NCBI GenBank assembly: GCA_000953735.1
Contig: LN554852.1
Location: forward strand, 2,925,846 to 2,989,845
DNA length: 64,000 bases
Source of the DNA: Moritella viscosa
GTDB taxonomy: Bacteria; Pseudomonadota; Gammaproteobacteria; Enterobacterales; Moritellaceae
Direction of reading: 5' to 3'
Under the pieces are notes generated by a model. That model was not told where the DNA came from. It ran no database searches and was given only the letters and a program-made list of their open reading frames with translations. Made by a program: the position numbers and the translations under genes. Below, piece by piece: positions 55,669 to 63,693 of this stretch (position 1 is its first letter; every line of letters begins with the position of its first letter).

Positions 55669-55974
55669 TTAGACTGAATTATCATTAAATTCTTCAGTAT
55701 TAAAGTATCGAATTGAGGGCGGTGAATTAAAGGTGTCAGCTAATTTATTCATTACCCCAGTTTCAGTCCGCCAATTTAAATAAGCATGATAATTATCAAT
55801 CGACTGCCATTTTTCATAGAAAACCACCTTATTAGTATCTTTTTCACTATGAATAGAGATACTAATAAACCCTTTATACTTGTTAGTCTCTGGTAAATAC
55901 TCAGATAGTAATTTAAGTAAGTTTGATTTACTTTCCGGTTTAACATCTGCTTCTAAGATAACTGTAACGCTCAT
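55669..55974 (-). CDS. Antibiotic biosynthesis monooxygenase (ABM) domain protein
   Basis: 101 residues from ATG 55974 (GGGGAA upstream). Ferredoxin-like single domain: VTVILEADVKPESKSNLLK, FISISIHSEKDTNKVVFYEK and WQSIDNYHAYLNWR. ABM proteins are small cofactor-free oxygenases or their sensors, often for quinones. An AraC regulator lies just upstream, now broken. Confidence 0.8.
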   Translation of the reverse strand: MSVTVILEADVKPESKSNLLKLLSEYLPETNKYKGFISISIHSEKDTNKVVFYEKWQSIDNYHAYLNWRTETGVMNKLADTFNSPPSIRYFNTEEFNDNSV

Positions 55975-56061
55975 TTTATTCCCCTTTGGAATTAAAAACA
56001 TAATGTTACGGCTTTACAAAAATACCACTACTCTCAAAAAGTCAAAAGTGTTCATTTCATG

Positions 56062-56939
56062 TCAAAGATTGTTATTTTTTATTTCTTTTGGGGTCTTTCC
56101 ATAGATCGCTTTATAAGCTCTAATAAAATGTGAAACATTGCTATAACCAACTTCGAGTGCACAGCTTGTAACATTTGAGCCATTAGCTAATAGGCTATTG
56201 GCCTTTGTCATCTTTTTCGTTATCAACCACTGCTTAGGGGATTCCCCATATTTTCTTTTAAAATCTCGGTTAAATGTAGATAAGCTTCTACCGCTAAGGT
56301 TAGCAAAGTCAGAAACAGTAAGATTCTTGTTATAATTTTCAAGCATGAGTGAAGCTATATTACGCTTTTTTTTCTGTTGTTCAGAGACATAAAGTGTTTT
56401 AACAATATCATTGCGGTTATCTATATTGATTAAATGCAGAAACTCTAAGAGTTTGAGATTTAAAATTTCAACACTGTTTTCTACTCCAGAATAAACATCT
56501 CTAAGAGCATTAAAATAATAGTTGATGCTTGTACTGGCATGTAGCTTACAAATAGTAGGCGTTGTCGAGCTCACTTTTTTATTATTTCCCCCTTCTGAAC
56601 TCAAAAAACGATCCACAATTTCATGGCCAATAAAAATTAAATAGAGTTCAGCGCTATTATTTTCTGTAACGAAGTCAGAAATAAGATAAGTATCTCTAGG
56701 CATAAATAACATCTCACCAGATTGAGTTGTTATTAAGTTACCTTGATTAGTTTGTACTTGTACTTCTCCACCTAAAACATACATAAAACATACATAAAAC
56801 AGTGTGATGTTGCTATTTTCTCTTGGCTTAATAAACTATGAGTTAATTTTTTAAATAAGATACATGACTGATTGTCATACAATATTTTTTTTACTCCAGG
56901 GTAAGCGTATAGAGCTTTAGGTAATGTCAGGTATTTCAT
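56062..56939 (-). pseudogene. AraC-family regulator, frameshifted by an 11-bp tandem duplication
   Basis: The C-terminal AraC domain is intact (LTVSDFANLSGRSLSTFNRD, VTSCALEVGYSNVSHFIRAY, KAIYGKTPKEI). The true N-terminus is in another frame: ATG 56939 begins MKYLTLPKALYAYPGVKKIL and runs to HCFMYVL, where TGTTTTATGTA occurs twice in tandem (about 56783-56806). With one copy removed, CFMYVL reads on into GGEVQVQTNQG in frame, giving about 289 residues of ExsA-like AraC type. With two copies the frame ends at TAG. A sequencing error is unlikely for an 11-bp duplication; slippage could restore it. Confidence 0.8.
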
Positions 56940-57047
56940 TATCATCCATTATTGTAAAAACAGAAAAGAACTATTTAATACCAAAGGAACTTACGATGAC
57001 ACTTCCCCCTTCGATACTTTCATTAAGATACACGACTTTTAAAATGC

Positions 57048-57284
57048 CTAGTCATCAGCTAGATCTGTAAACTCTTTTCTCTTAGATTCAAACCAGTTTT
57101 TTAATGCTTCAGGCTGTTGCATGAGTTCACTCATTTTTCCCATAGCTTTAAGATGCGCTTCATCTTGTTTTTGATACATTTCCATTCCATGTGCTTTACT
57201 TAATTCTGCTATTTCATCAAAAGATTCAGCTTGGAATTTTTCATCACATGCACCACCTAATTGATTACAAGTCATAGTTTTCAT
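57048..57284 (-). CDS. DUF1059-like small protein
   Basis: 78 residues from ATG 57284 (GAGAG upstream). Opens MKTMTCNQLGGACDEKFQA with the two family cysteines, then SFDEIAELSKAHGMEMYQK. Small soluble protein, function unknown, frequent in integron cassette arrays. Confidence 0.75.
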   Translation of the reverse strand: MKTMTCNQLGGACDEKFQAESFDEIAELSKAHGMEMYQKQDEAHLKAMGKMSELMQQPEALKNWFESKRKEFTDLADD

Positions 57285-57327
57285 AATTCTCTCCATTGAT
57301 ATGATTAAACACCTAACACTTAAAAAC

Positions 57328-57540
57328 CTAGTTTTGGTACATTAATATCGCATGTAAGCTAGCGTTCAAATAGATCTCATTTACCCTTTCAAATGCAGTT
57401 TTAGTTAGCTCAGTTAGAACCTGCGTCCCTAACCCCTTTCTTTGCATATTGGGTTGCACTACCATTTTAGATATTTTGAACACATTCGGATCTTCTTCAC
57501 TAAGTCGGACATATGCACACAGGCAACCTTTACGTGTCCG
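57328..57540 (-). pseudogene. GNAT acetyltransferase remnant
   Basis: About 70 codons lacking a start: RKGCLCAYVRLSEEDPNVFK, then MVVQPNMQRKGLGTQVL (motif A). It ends at NASLHAILMYQN-TAG, where the expected Leu-Gly-Phe is found one base out of frame (a missing T). The 5' end is cut at the tail of the DUF523 gene, whose last codons overlap it. Confidence 0.7.
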
Positions 57541-58018
57541 CGTTTAATGACTTGTTGGCTTCTATTAACTGGTGCTGACTAAAGACCTTAATACCATGAC
57601 TTGTTAATAATGCAGCTGTAACACCAACTCCATTTACTTTGCGTCCTGAGAAATCTCCACTATATACTGATGAGCTTCCACACGAAGGGCTAAACTCCGC
57701 CAAAACTGCAACAGTGATTTCGTTCGCTTTACATAAAGTCAATGCGTTATTAGCCCCCCTTACGAAACCTTCAGTGACATTATTACCGGTATTTTCAATA
57801 ACCGATATTCTCCCTTCAAGTACATCGTAGCCATCACCGCCATTTATTTCAGCAGGAGCTCTTGGAATACTCATCCCAGAACTCACCTCTGGACAGATAG
57901 AAATAATTCTCCCCTTATCTATCCACTCTTGGAGTATATCGCTTGATGTAAATAATGACTCACCATCATAGCGAACTTTATCTCCCAACAAGCAAGCGCT
58001 AATTAAAACTTTATTCAT
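57530..58018 (-). CDS. DUF523 family protein
   Basis: 162 residues. N-terminal VLISACLLGDKVRYDGES and CPEVSSGMSIPRAPAEI, mid AEFSPSCGSSSVYSGDFSGR are the family's cysteine motifs. Function is unknown. The last codons (NKSLNADT) are written by AACAAGTCATTAAACGCGGA, which looks like the 5' core of an attC site. The rest of that site is replaced by the GNAT remnant. Confidence 0.85.
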   Translation of the reverse strand: MNKVLISACLLGDKVRYDGESLFTSSDILQEWIDKGRIISICPEVSSGMSIPRAPAEINGGDGYDVLEGRISVIENTGNNVTEGFVRGANNALTLCKANEITVAVLAEFSPSCGSSSVYSGDFSGRKVNGVGVTAALLTSHGIKVFSQHQLIEANKSLNADT

Positions 58019-58044
58019 TCAATACTCTCAATACATTCAGGAAA

Positions 58045-58593
58045 CTAACGCTCAGCCAAAAAGTGAGCTGAATACTGGCTACACAAACCATAGATATAAT
58101 CATCTACATACTTGTTACGAATTAAAGAGTTTTGCTGTAAACGGCCCTCACGAACAAAGCCAAGTTTTTCGAGTAGTTTAAATGACCCCATATTATGAAC
58201 TGAACATGTAGCTGTTAGCTTATTAAGTTCCAATCCATTAAGCGCATAGTCTTTAAGCAGGTTCAATGCCTCAGTTGCAAACCCTTTTCCTTGAGCACTC
58301 TGTTTAATCATATAGCCAACCACTGCAATTTTGGCTTCATGGTTAACAATTTTAAGACCTATACTGCCGAGTTTTTCACCGGTTACGGTTTCAGATATGC
58401 CTAATGACAGCCACCCGTTACTTTCAATAGTCCAAGGCTGTGATTTAACTGCGAACGCTGCTGCAGCGTCTTCATATGTGAAGGTTTCATAAACATGCTC
58501 CATCATTTTGGGACACATTGATATTTCAATAAAAAGGCTCTTATCCGTTTCGTCGAATGGTGATAATTTTATTCTTTGACCTGATAGTTGCAC
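58045..58593 (-). CDS. GNAT-family N-acetyltransferase (RimJ/RimL type)
   Basis: 182 residues, GTG start after GGGGAGA. RimJ-like: RIKLSPFDETD, motif A GYMIKQSAQGKGFATEAL, CSVHNMGSFKLLEKLGFVRE. Its last codons and stop (GCTGAGCGTTAG) coincide with an attC-type 3' core, so the gene's end has been fused to attC sequence. Confidence 0.87.
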   Translation of the reverse strand: MQLSGQRIKLSPFDETDKSLFIEISMCPKMMEHVYETFTYEDAAAAFAVKSQPWTIESNGWLSLGISETVTGEKLGSIGLKIVNHEAKIAVVGYMIKQSAQGKGFATEALNLLKDYALNGLELNKLTATCSVHNMGSFKLLEKLGFVREGRLQQNSLIRNKYVDDYIYGLCSQYSAHFLAER

Positions 58594-58718
58594 AACTCTC
58601 CCCTTGAGTCTTTATAACCCCGTAATAACACATGCGTACGCCTTAACTTCTAAACCAATTACTCGAAGCCGCGATGCCACATGTGATAAGTATTATGTTG
58701 ATTACTCTGTTATATTGC
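58594..58718 (-). repeat. attC-like site G (weak)
   Basis: Minus strand: AACATAATACTTATCACATG...GGCGTACGCATGTGTTATTA, so CACATG/CATGTG arms close a loop, and the end is GGGTTATAAA. The layout (gap fully used, arms near both ends) agrees with the other sites, but the cores are poor. Confidence 0.35.
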
Positions 58719-59183
58719 CTATTGATGAACTACATGAAATCGCTCCAATACAAGAACCATGTCTTCATTAGGTTGAATATTTAACTCTGAACATTCAGTA
58801 ACAAAAAAACGCCAATGAGCTTCACGCCACCATTTTAATGAACGGTCACCCTCTCCTTCTGCGTGAGCAAATTCAGCGGTTACTTCATTATATTTACAGG
58901 TTTCAACTGAATCAATTTTAATGATACAAATTGGCTTACCATTCCAATCAACGACAACTTGTAAATGTCCAATCGTTGGCATTGGTTCTTCACCAGACTC
59001 ATACCAAATATTAAGACTACAAGTTGCTGTCTTTTGACCAATTCGGATTAGTTCCGCACATAAATTGGCATTATGCTCATCACCACAGAAATAGTCTGAA
59101 CTGAATGATTGATACTTTTTACGCTCATTTTCACAAAGTGAGCTGAGATATTTATCCAAGTAGATTTTCGGCTGTTCTTCCAT
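58719..59183 (-). CDS. ASCH-domain protein
   Basis: 154 residues with AGAGGATTT before the ATG. ASCH features: FCGDEHNANLCAELIRIGQK, TATCSLNIWYESGEE, VVVDWNGKPICIIKIDSVE, and GEGDRSLKWWREAHWRFF. The domain resembles PUA and probably binds RNA or a nucleoside; some members are amidohydrolases of N4-acetylcytidine. Confidence 0.85.
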   Translation of the reverse strand: MEEQPKIYLDKYLSSLCENERKKYQSFSSDYFCGDEHNANLCAELIRIGQKTATCSLNIWYESGEEPMPTIGHLQVVVDWNGKPICIIKIDSVETCKYNEVTAEFAHAEGEGDRSLKWWREAHWRFFVTECSELNIQPNEDMVLVLERFHVVHQ

Positions 59184-59210
59184 GAAATCCTCTTAACTAT
59201 TTTCGTAATA

Positions 59211-59282
59211 TAACGTCAAGCGTTGAACCCTGTTTACTGACAATACTCGTGACTAAATATTCAATAAGTAGAGTCCAAAGAA
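59211..59282 (-). repeat. attC-like partial site after selO
   Basis: Minus strand: GGTTCAACGCTTGACGTTATA at its 3' end. TTCAACGCT is shared with site B (TTCAACGCTCGGCGTT), and the end is ACGTTATAT. The 5' half is not evident. Confidence 0.35.
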
Positions 59283-61067
59283 TCACGACGAACAACTAAG
59301 ATGGGACAGTCCACCCACCTCAAAGAACTCAGGCGGTTTCAATCTGTAGTATTTATCCTCTACATCCTTCGACTGCTCTGTATATGGCTGTGTCATCACG
59401 TCCTGCAATTCTCGAATTAGAGCGTAATTTCCCGCAGTTGCTTGCTGATAAGCCGGCATAACAAACCACTCTCGCAAAATGTATTTTGGATTGACGAGCT
59501 TCATCTGCCTAGAGATTTCCTCACTGGATAGCGGTGAAATAGCATTCGCGTCACAGGCGCTGTTGAGGAGCGTTTTCCATTTTTCGAGCCACTCAGTCCA
59601 GCGCTTGTCCATCTCGTTGGACTCTTTATCATTTGACCAATTATTGTAGAAGCTTTTCTTGAGTGGGCCAATGTCGTCGGGTATCGACGAGAGCTCGCGG
59701 AAGAAGATAGTGTAATCGACAGGAGTTTGCATCATGAGTGTTTCTAGCTCGCTGAACAGCACGTTGCAAAGTGCCTTGTCAGACGCTGCGTTCAAAGTGC
59801 TAAGACCCAGCTTGGCAGCCCACATCTCTTCCATTTTAGTGTGCATGACTTTCGAAAAGCCACTTTGAATCTCGTCGAGCTCTTGCAAATAGTCCTGATG
59901 CGACGTCAGCAACGGCCGTAACGCCGAACAAAACATGCCGAAGTTTCTTTGCGCTGCGCTTGGTTGGTTCATGAACGAAAAGTGACGACCACCACCCGTC
60001 CAAGGCTGATAATACGGGTTAAACACATCGCAAAAGCCGAAGGGACCATAATCAAGTGTAAAGCCACCGACTGCACAGTTATCGCTGTTGAAGTTACCCT
60101 GACAGAAACCGATGCGGATCCAGTTCGCCACCAGTGACGTGAGTCGGCTACAAAACTCGCTCGCCAGCAACACCACTTTCTCTGAGATGCTGAGCTGCCT
60201 ATCGACAACATCAGCATACTCTCGATCAATCAAGTGCAGTACAATCTTCTCGAGTTCCTCCATCGCTTTCAGGTGTTCGTTTTTACGAGCACGGCGAGCG
60301 AAAAGTTCGAGTTGGCCGACACGGATAAACGACGGTGCGACACGTGTCGAGATGGCGACGGCTTCAGATATAAGCATGTCGGGATTTTCCGAACGAGAGT
60401 CCTGCGAGTACCACGGTCGCTTTACCTTCTCCGTTTTTGAAACATACAAACTTAAAGACCGTGATGTAGGCACGCCCAGTGCGTGCATGTGCTCCTGAGC
60501 TAAGAACTCGCGGATGCTAGACCGCAAGACAGCACGACCGTCCGCGCCGCGACAATATGGCGTGCGACCGCCACCTTTTAGCTGCATTTCCCAGCGACAA
60601 CCGTTGATTACGGCCTCAAACACAGAAATTGCACGACCGTCTCCATATCCGTTGCCTGTTTGGAACGGACACTGCTGGATGTATTCTGTGCCGTAAATAG
60701 ATAGTGCGTACCCACTCGTCCAACCTACCTTGCGCATCGGCTCTGGAACCTGAGAGATATCGCCGGAGAACATGCGGACGAAGTCCGAGGACTCTGCAAT
60801 ACTGTCGGCGAAGCCAAGCTCGGAAAAAAAGTTTTTGCTGTGCGCTACATACTCAGGGTCTTTGATTGGAGTCGGATTGACGGGGACATAATGCCCCGAG
60901 AAGACTTGCCGTGGCGCATGGTCGGCACCGTTTTCTGTCGCATCAGGATCACAGTTGAGCGTGTCCATGAGGGAATAATTTGCCAACTTCGCAAGAGCGT
61001 TGAGCGTCGATATAGTCGATATAGTCGATATAGTCGAGGATATTTTCTGATGCTGTCGGTTTGTCAT
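59283..61067 (-). CDS. selO: Protein adenylyltransferase SelO variant
   Basis: 594 residues. The pseudokinase-fold AMPylase features are present: [20 protein letters not shown] with the Lys, [20 protein letters not shown], and the active-site loop [20 protein letters not shown] (Asp/Asn and metal Asp). SelO attaches AMP to protein targets in redox control. The protein ends [10 protein letters not shown], where eukaryotic SelO selenoproteins carry Sec-Ser-Ser. It uses [16 protein letters not shown] in place of the YGGHQFGHWAGQ-type segment. Base composition looks more GC-rich than neighbours. The N-terminus holds a 9-bp tandem repeat. Confidence 0.85.
   Translation of the reverse strand: MTNRQHQKISSTISTISTISTLNALAKLANYSLMDTLNCDPDATENGADHAPRQVFSGHYVPVNPTPIKDPEYVAHSKNFFSELGFADSIAESSDFVRMFSGDISQVPEPMRKVGWTSGYALSIYGTEYIQQCPFQTGNGYGDGRAISVFEAVINGCRWEMQLKGGGRTPYCRGADGRAVLRSSIREFLAQEHMHALGVPTSRSLSLYVSKTEKVKRPWYSQDSRSENPDMLISEAVAISTRVAPSFIRVGQLELFARRARKNEHLKAMEELEKIVLHLIDREYADVVDRQLSISEKVVLLASEFCSRLTSLVANWIRIGFCQGNFNSDNCAVGGFTLDYGPFGFCDVFNPYYQPWTGGGRHFSFMNQPSAAQRNFGMFCSALRPLLTSHQDYLQELDEIQSGFSKVMHTKMEEMWAAKLGLSTLNAASDKALCNVLFSELETLMMQTPVDYTIFFRELSSIPDDIGPLKKSFYNNWSNDKESNEMDKRWTEWLEKWKTLLNSACDANAISPLSSEEISRQMKLVNPKYILREWFVMPAYQQATAGNYALIRELQDVMTQPYTEQSKDVEDKYYRLKPPEFFEVGGLSHLSCSS
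61006..61037. repeat. 9-bp tandem repeat in the 5' end of selO
   Basis: GTCGATATA three times plus GTCGA. On the coding strand this encodes Ser-Thr-Ile repeats ([11 protein letters not shown]). Unit changes keep the frame, so the N-terminus can vary in length. Confidence 0.93.
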
Positions 61068-61146
61068 AATTGTTTATACCAAGCTCGTAAGATGAATTTT
61101 AATACTTTGTATCTGACGCCGTATTTGTGCAGATAGTTTTAGTTGT

Positions 61147-61243
61147 TACATACACCCTTATTCGGGTAAATTGTAGTTGGCTAAAACGTGATGAGGAGGT
61201 GTCCACTAAAGCGGGGGAACTACATTGCCCGCAGAGCAGCCTC
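61147..61243 (-). repeat. attC-like site H
   Basis: Minus strand: CATAAGAGGCTGCTCTGC, arm GGGCAATGTAGTT, loop, then TTTTAGCCAACTACAATTTACCC. The arms pair well and the second is like the same arm in site C. The 3' core (TGTAACAAC) is degenerate. Confidence 0.5.
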
Positions 61244-61660
61244 TTATGTACCAGAGACTGAAAGTAATCCATATGAAATACCTAGAAATAAAATTACCGG
61301 TGAAAAATATTTAGTATCTAGGGTAGCAAAGTTACTGTTGTATACCTTTTTAAAAAAACCGACATATTTAAAGTCACCTATCGCTCGAACAACCAAAATA
61401 AAAGAGACGCAATAACCTAAGTAATGAACATAACCTTTAAGCGGCCCCATAGGAGAGAACAGTTGAATAGACAATATAGCAAGACCAAATAACAAACTTG
61501 CCACGATAAATATCAACCAACGACTAGGTACAAAAATTTTTCCGTTTTCTAAATCAGGGCCTGCAGATTTTAGTCCATACTTTCCGCCAAAGGCCCAGTA
61601 AAAATGAAAAACAGCAGCTATTAACATAATAACAAAAACAACAATGGATAACGTAAACAT
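61244..61660 (-). CDS. DUF3995 membrane protein
   Basis: 138 residues, four helices, with AVFHFYWAFGGKYGLKSAGP after helix 1 and FVPSRWLIFIVASLLFGLA next, plus VRAIGDFKYVGFFKKV. These fit DUF3995. GAGAGG precedes the ATG. Function unknown; common in cassette arrays. Confidence 0.82.
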   Translation of the reverse strand: MFTLSIVVFVIMLIAAVFHFYWAFGGKYGLKSAGPDLENGKIFVPSRWLIFIVASLLFGLAILSIQLFSPMGPLKGYVHYLGYCVSFILVVRAIGDFKYVGFFKKVYNSNFATLDTKYFSPVILFLGISYGLLSVSGT

Positions 61661-61689
61661 GATACCTCTCTAAAGGTGCATAGACATAA

Positions 61690-62032
61690 TGACTCCCCAC
61701 TAGGTGCTAGCCTTTAACATCGTGGCTTAGTTTTAAAACCAGAGTCATAATATACTTATCATAAATATAAAATGAAGGCTAGCATGAGTAAACATAACAT
61801 AGTTTTTATTGGCATGGACACACACATCATTTATTGAGGTCGCTTATATTGAAGATGTGTGAGTCGTAAGGTATGCGCTGCTTATGAAAACAAGTAATCC
61901 ACGAATATCAGCATGATAACCGACGAATATACTTGCTTCATTTCTTACGTTACTCACTTTATTTAATGAAAGTGAATTTATGGCTATATTTTTTAGCAAG
62001 GGTCTCTGCGTTTTACTTGACGTGGGGAGTCA
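61690..62032 (+). mobile_element. IS110-type remnant, 343 bp with 11-bp terminal inverted repeats
   Basis: TGACTCCCCAC (61690-61700) and GTGGGGAGTCA (62022-62032) are perfect inverted repeats. Inside, ATG 61784 begins MSKHNIVFIGMDTH, the start of IS110/IS1111 DEDD transposases, and breaks within 20 codons; EVAYIEDV continues in another frame. The rest of the transposase is gone. The element abuts attC-like site I. Confidence 0.65.
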
Positions 62033-62128
62033 TACCAACACCAAAATAACTGGCGAAATTGCGCGCCAGCGTGATTCAGCCCAGTGCGTAGCGGTGTTTA
62101 CGCACGAAGTTCATTGTTTTGTTAGTAC
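62033..62128 (-). repeat. attC-like site I
   Basis: Minus strand: CTAACAAAACAATGAACTTC, GTGCGTAAACACCGCTACGCAC (a stem), CTGGCGCGCAATTTCGCCAG (a second stem) and end ATTTTGGTGTTGG. It follows the GNAT gene stop by 5 bp. The extended imperfect palindrome is of attC type. Confidence 0.65.
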
Positions 62129-62133
62129 TTGAA

Positions 62134-62652
62134 TTATAAGTCGAGAGCATACTCATTTATCTTCTCTTCGATTCCATTCGCTAATAAATGGGTTCTAGTG
62201 CCTATTGAACGAAAGTTTAATTTTTTTAAGACTAAGGAGCTTGCTTCATTCCATTCAGCAGTTCCAGCCCATAATCTACTGTTATAGCCACTTTGTTTAA
62301 CTTGATCGATTAGGGTTACACATGCTTCTGTTGCGAAACCATTAGACCAGCTTTCAGGATTCACCCAATATGCCAATGCATAAGCAGACTCACGCGGGAA
62401 AAGTGATATCTGACCAATAACTATGCCTGTAGGTTTAAACTCCATGCTCCATACAAAGCCTGCATCCATATCCCAATCTTTGCTACGATCATCAATCCAA
62501 CTTCGCACTTTGCTCTCAGTGTTAAGTCTAGAAAGTGGTAGTCGTGCAGGGAACTCGTTAGAGTTAAATGTATCTAACAACGCACTCCAATCCCTAACTT
62601 CAACTTTTCTAATGATTAATCTTTCGGTCTCAAAATTGATTGGTAATTTCAT
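62134..62652 (-). CDS. GNAT-family N-acetyltransferase (RimJ/RimL type)
   Basis: 172 residues: FETERLIIRKVEVRDWSALL, motif A AYWVNPESWSNGFATEACVT, NEASSLVLKKLNFRSIGTRT. It stands between attC-like sites I and J, so it forms a cassette with correct gene-attC order on the minus strand. Confidence 0.87.
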   Translation of the reverse strand: MKLPINFETERLIIRKVEVRDWSALLDTFNSNEFPARLPLSRLNTESKVRSWIDDRSKDWDMDAGFVWSMEFKPTGIVIGQISLFPRESAYALAYWVNPESWSNGFATEACVTLIDQVKQSGYNSRLWAGTAEWNEASSLVLKKLNFRSIGTRTHLLANGIEEKINEYALDL

Positions 62653-62666
62653 ACGATCTCTAGAGT

Positions 62667-62765
62667 ACTAACGCCCCACTAATAAGTGACCAAATGCTGG
62701 CGGGGGATTTGCTCCGCAAATGGCATTACATTGTTTGTAAATCTTAATTTAGCGTTTTGTTGAAC
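62667..62765 (-). repeat. attC-like site J
   Basis: Minus strand: GTTCAACAAAACGCTAAATT (GTTCAAC fits the RYYYAAC core), a stem ATTTGC-GGAG-CAAAT, then CACTTATTAGTGGGGCGTTAG. Ends in GGCGTTAG like other sites. About 99 bp. Confidence 0.65.
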
Positions 62766-62860
62766 GAAGCCGCTGCGCGGCAGAGTCTTTGCCCTGCCAG
62801 TCATACTAACCAATAGCATCACCATTATGGTGGTGCCTTATTGGAATTATTCGTATGAAG
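62763..62860. repeat. Palindromic dispersed repeat, copy 2
   Basis: GAACGAAGCCGCTGCGCGGC then CCAATA-n4-CACCATTATGGTG-n6-TATTGG (62810-62844). Homologous to copy 1 at 53191-53283. Here it immediately precedes the IS91-type recombinase remnant. Confidence 0.8.
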
Positions 62861-62875
62861 ACCTGACAACCGCAA

Positions 62876-63300
62876 CGATTTAATTATATTTATAAACAAC
62901 ACCTTACCAATTTAAGGCTACAAGGTAAACGCCTGCCTGATATTTTAACTCTTACGCAAATAAGTAAAGTCATTAACGGCACCAAGAAGCAACGCTACCA
63001 AGTGCTTTTTCTCACCCTTTACAGCATGGGACTACGATTAAGCGAAGGCTTAAACCTGACTGTTCATGATATTGATAGCCAGACTATGCAAGTCCATATC
63101 CGTGAAGCTAAAGGTGGCAAAGACAGGTTGGTGCCATTACCTAAACGAACTTTACTCGCACTACGCAGTCATTGGCAAACGCATCATCATGCGCGACTGA
63201 TTTTCCCAGGACAGGGAAATGGTATGAACTCACCGATGGACAAAGGCGGTATCCAGAAAGCCATCAAACAAACTTTTCACATGGTAATACCAAACGGCTG
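62876..63300 (+). pseudogene. IS91-associated-type tyrosine recombinase remnant
   Basis: An open frame without a clear start: IYKQHLTNLRLQGKRLPDIL, then RYQVLFLTLYSMGLRLSEGL (with the first catalytic Arg in GLRLSEG), HIREAKGGKDRLVPLPKRTL (beta-hairpin Lys) and ARLIFPGQG. It stops at TGA before the HxxR and Tyr boxes. This is the type of integrase gene that precedes IS91-family transposases, not an integron IntI, since no IntI-specific insertion is visible. Not functional. Confidence 0.7.
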
Positions 63301-63444
63301 AGAGTGCGAATTCAAGCTATATTACTGTATCTGTTCAATTGGAAAATGCCTAAACTCGTCGCAACGTTCACTGCGAAAGTCATCAGAATTTATCCTTGCT
63401 GCCAGCATGAAATGAAGTGCGTTGGTATAACACGAACGACCTAG
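63301..63444 (+). pseudogene. Possible IS91-type transposase C-terminal remnant
   Basis: In a frame shifted from the recombinase, an IRIYPCCQHEMKCVG segment resembles the short cysteine motif at the C-terminus of IS91-type transposases. Together with the truncated recombinase just before it, this suggests an internally deleted IS91-like element. Confidence 0.35.
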
Positions 63445-63466
63445 CCGAAAGGCGAACATAATAGGA
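63433..63466. repeat. Dispersed repeat copy 2 (CTAGCCGAAAGGCGAA)
   Basis: CGAACGACCTAGCCGAAAGG then CGAACATAATAGGA; near-identical to 50041-50075. From here to 63693 I see no gene; a short inverted repeat (CTTGGGGTTAAACCCAAG type) lies near 63570-63590. Confidence 0.7.
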
Positions 63467-63693
63467 ATAATGGCATTAACATGACAGGTTGGAGATATTA
63501 AATTTATGGTACAACTAGCTAGTTAATTGATAAATAACAGGTCTGTTGTTTATTTCGATTTAGCTCGTCTTGGGTTTAACCCCAAGACGAAGTATCCACT
63601 AAGATCAAACACGTTATTTACTATATAAAGAAGGGCTTGGGCTTGCTCAACACTCGAATAAGGTGTCGGCTGCGCGACACCTATTCTTATATG

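Noticed and set aside
59949-60498. Plus-strand frames opposite selO
   Set aside because: They overlap the conserved SelO core in antisense, have no ribosome-binding sites and no family motifs.
62876-63300. Tyrosine recombinase as the integron integrase of the array
   Set aside because: The sequence resembles the recombinases linked to IS91-type elements (RLPDIL, GLRLSEGLNL, GGKDRLVPLPK), is truncated before the catalytic HxxR and Tyr, and shows no IntI-specific insertion. It cannot drive cassette recombination.
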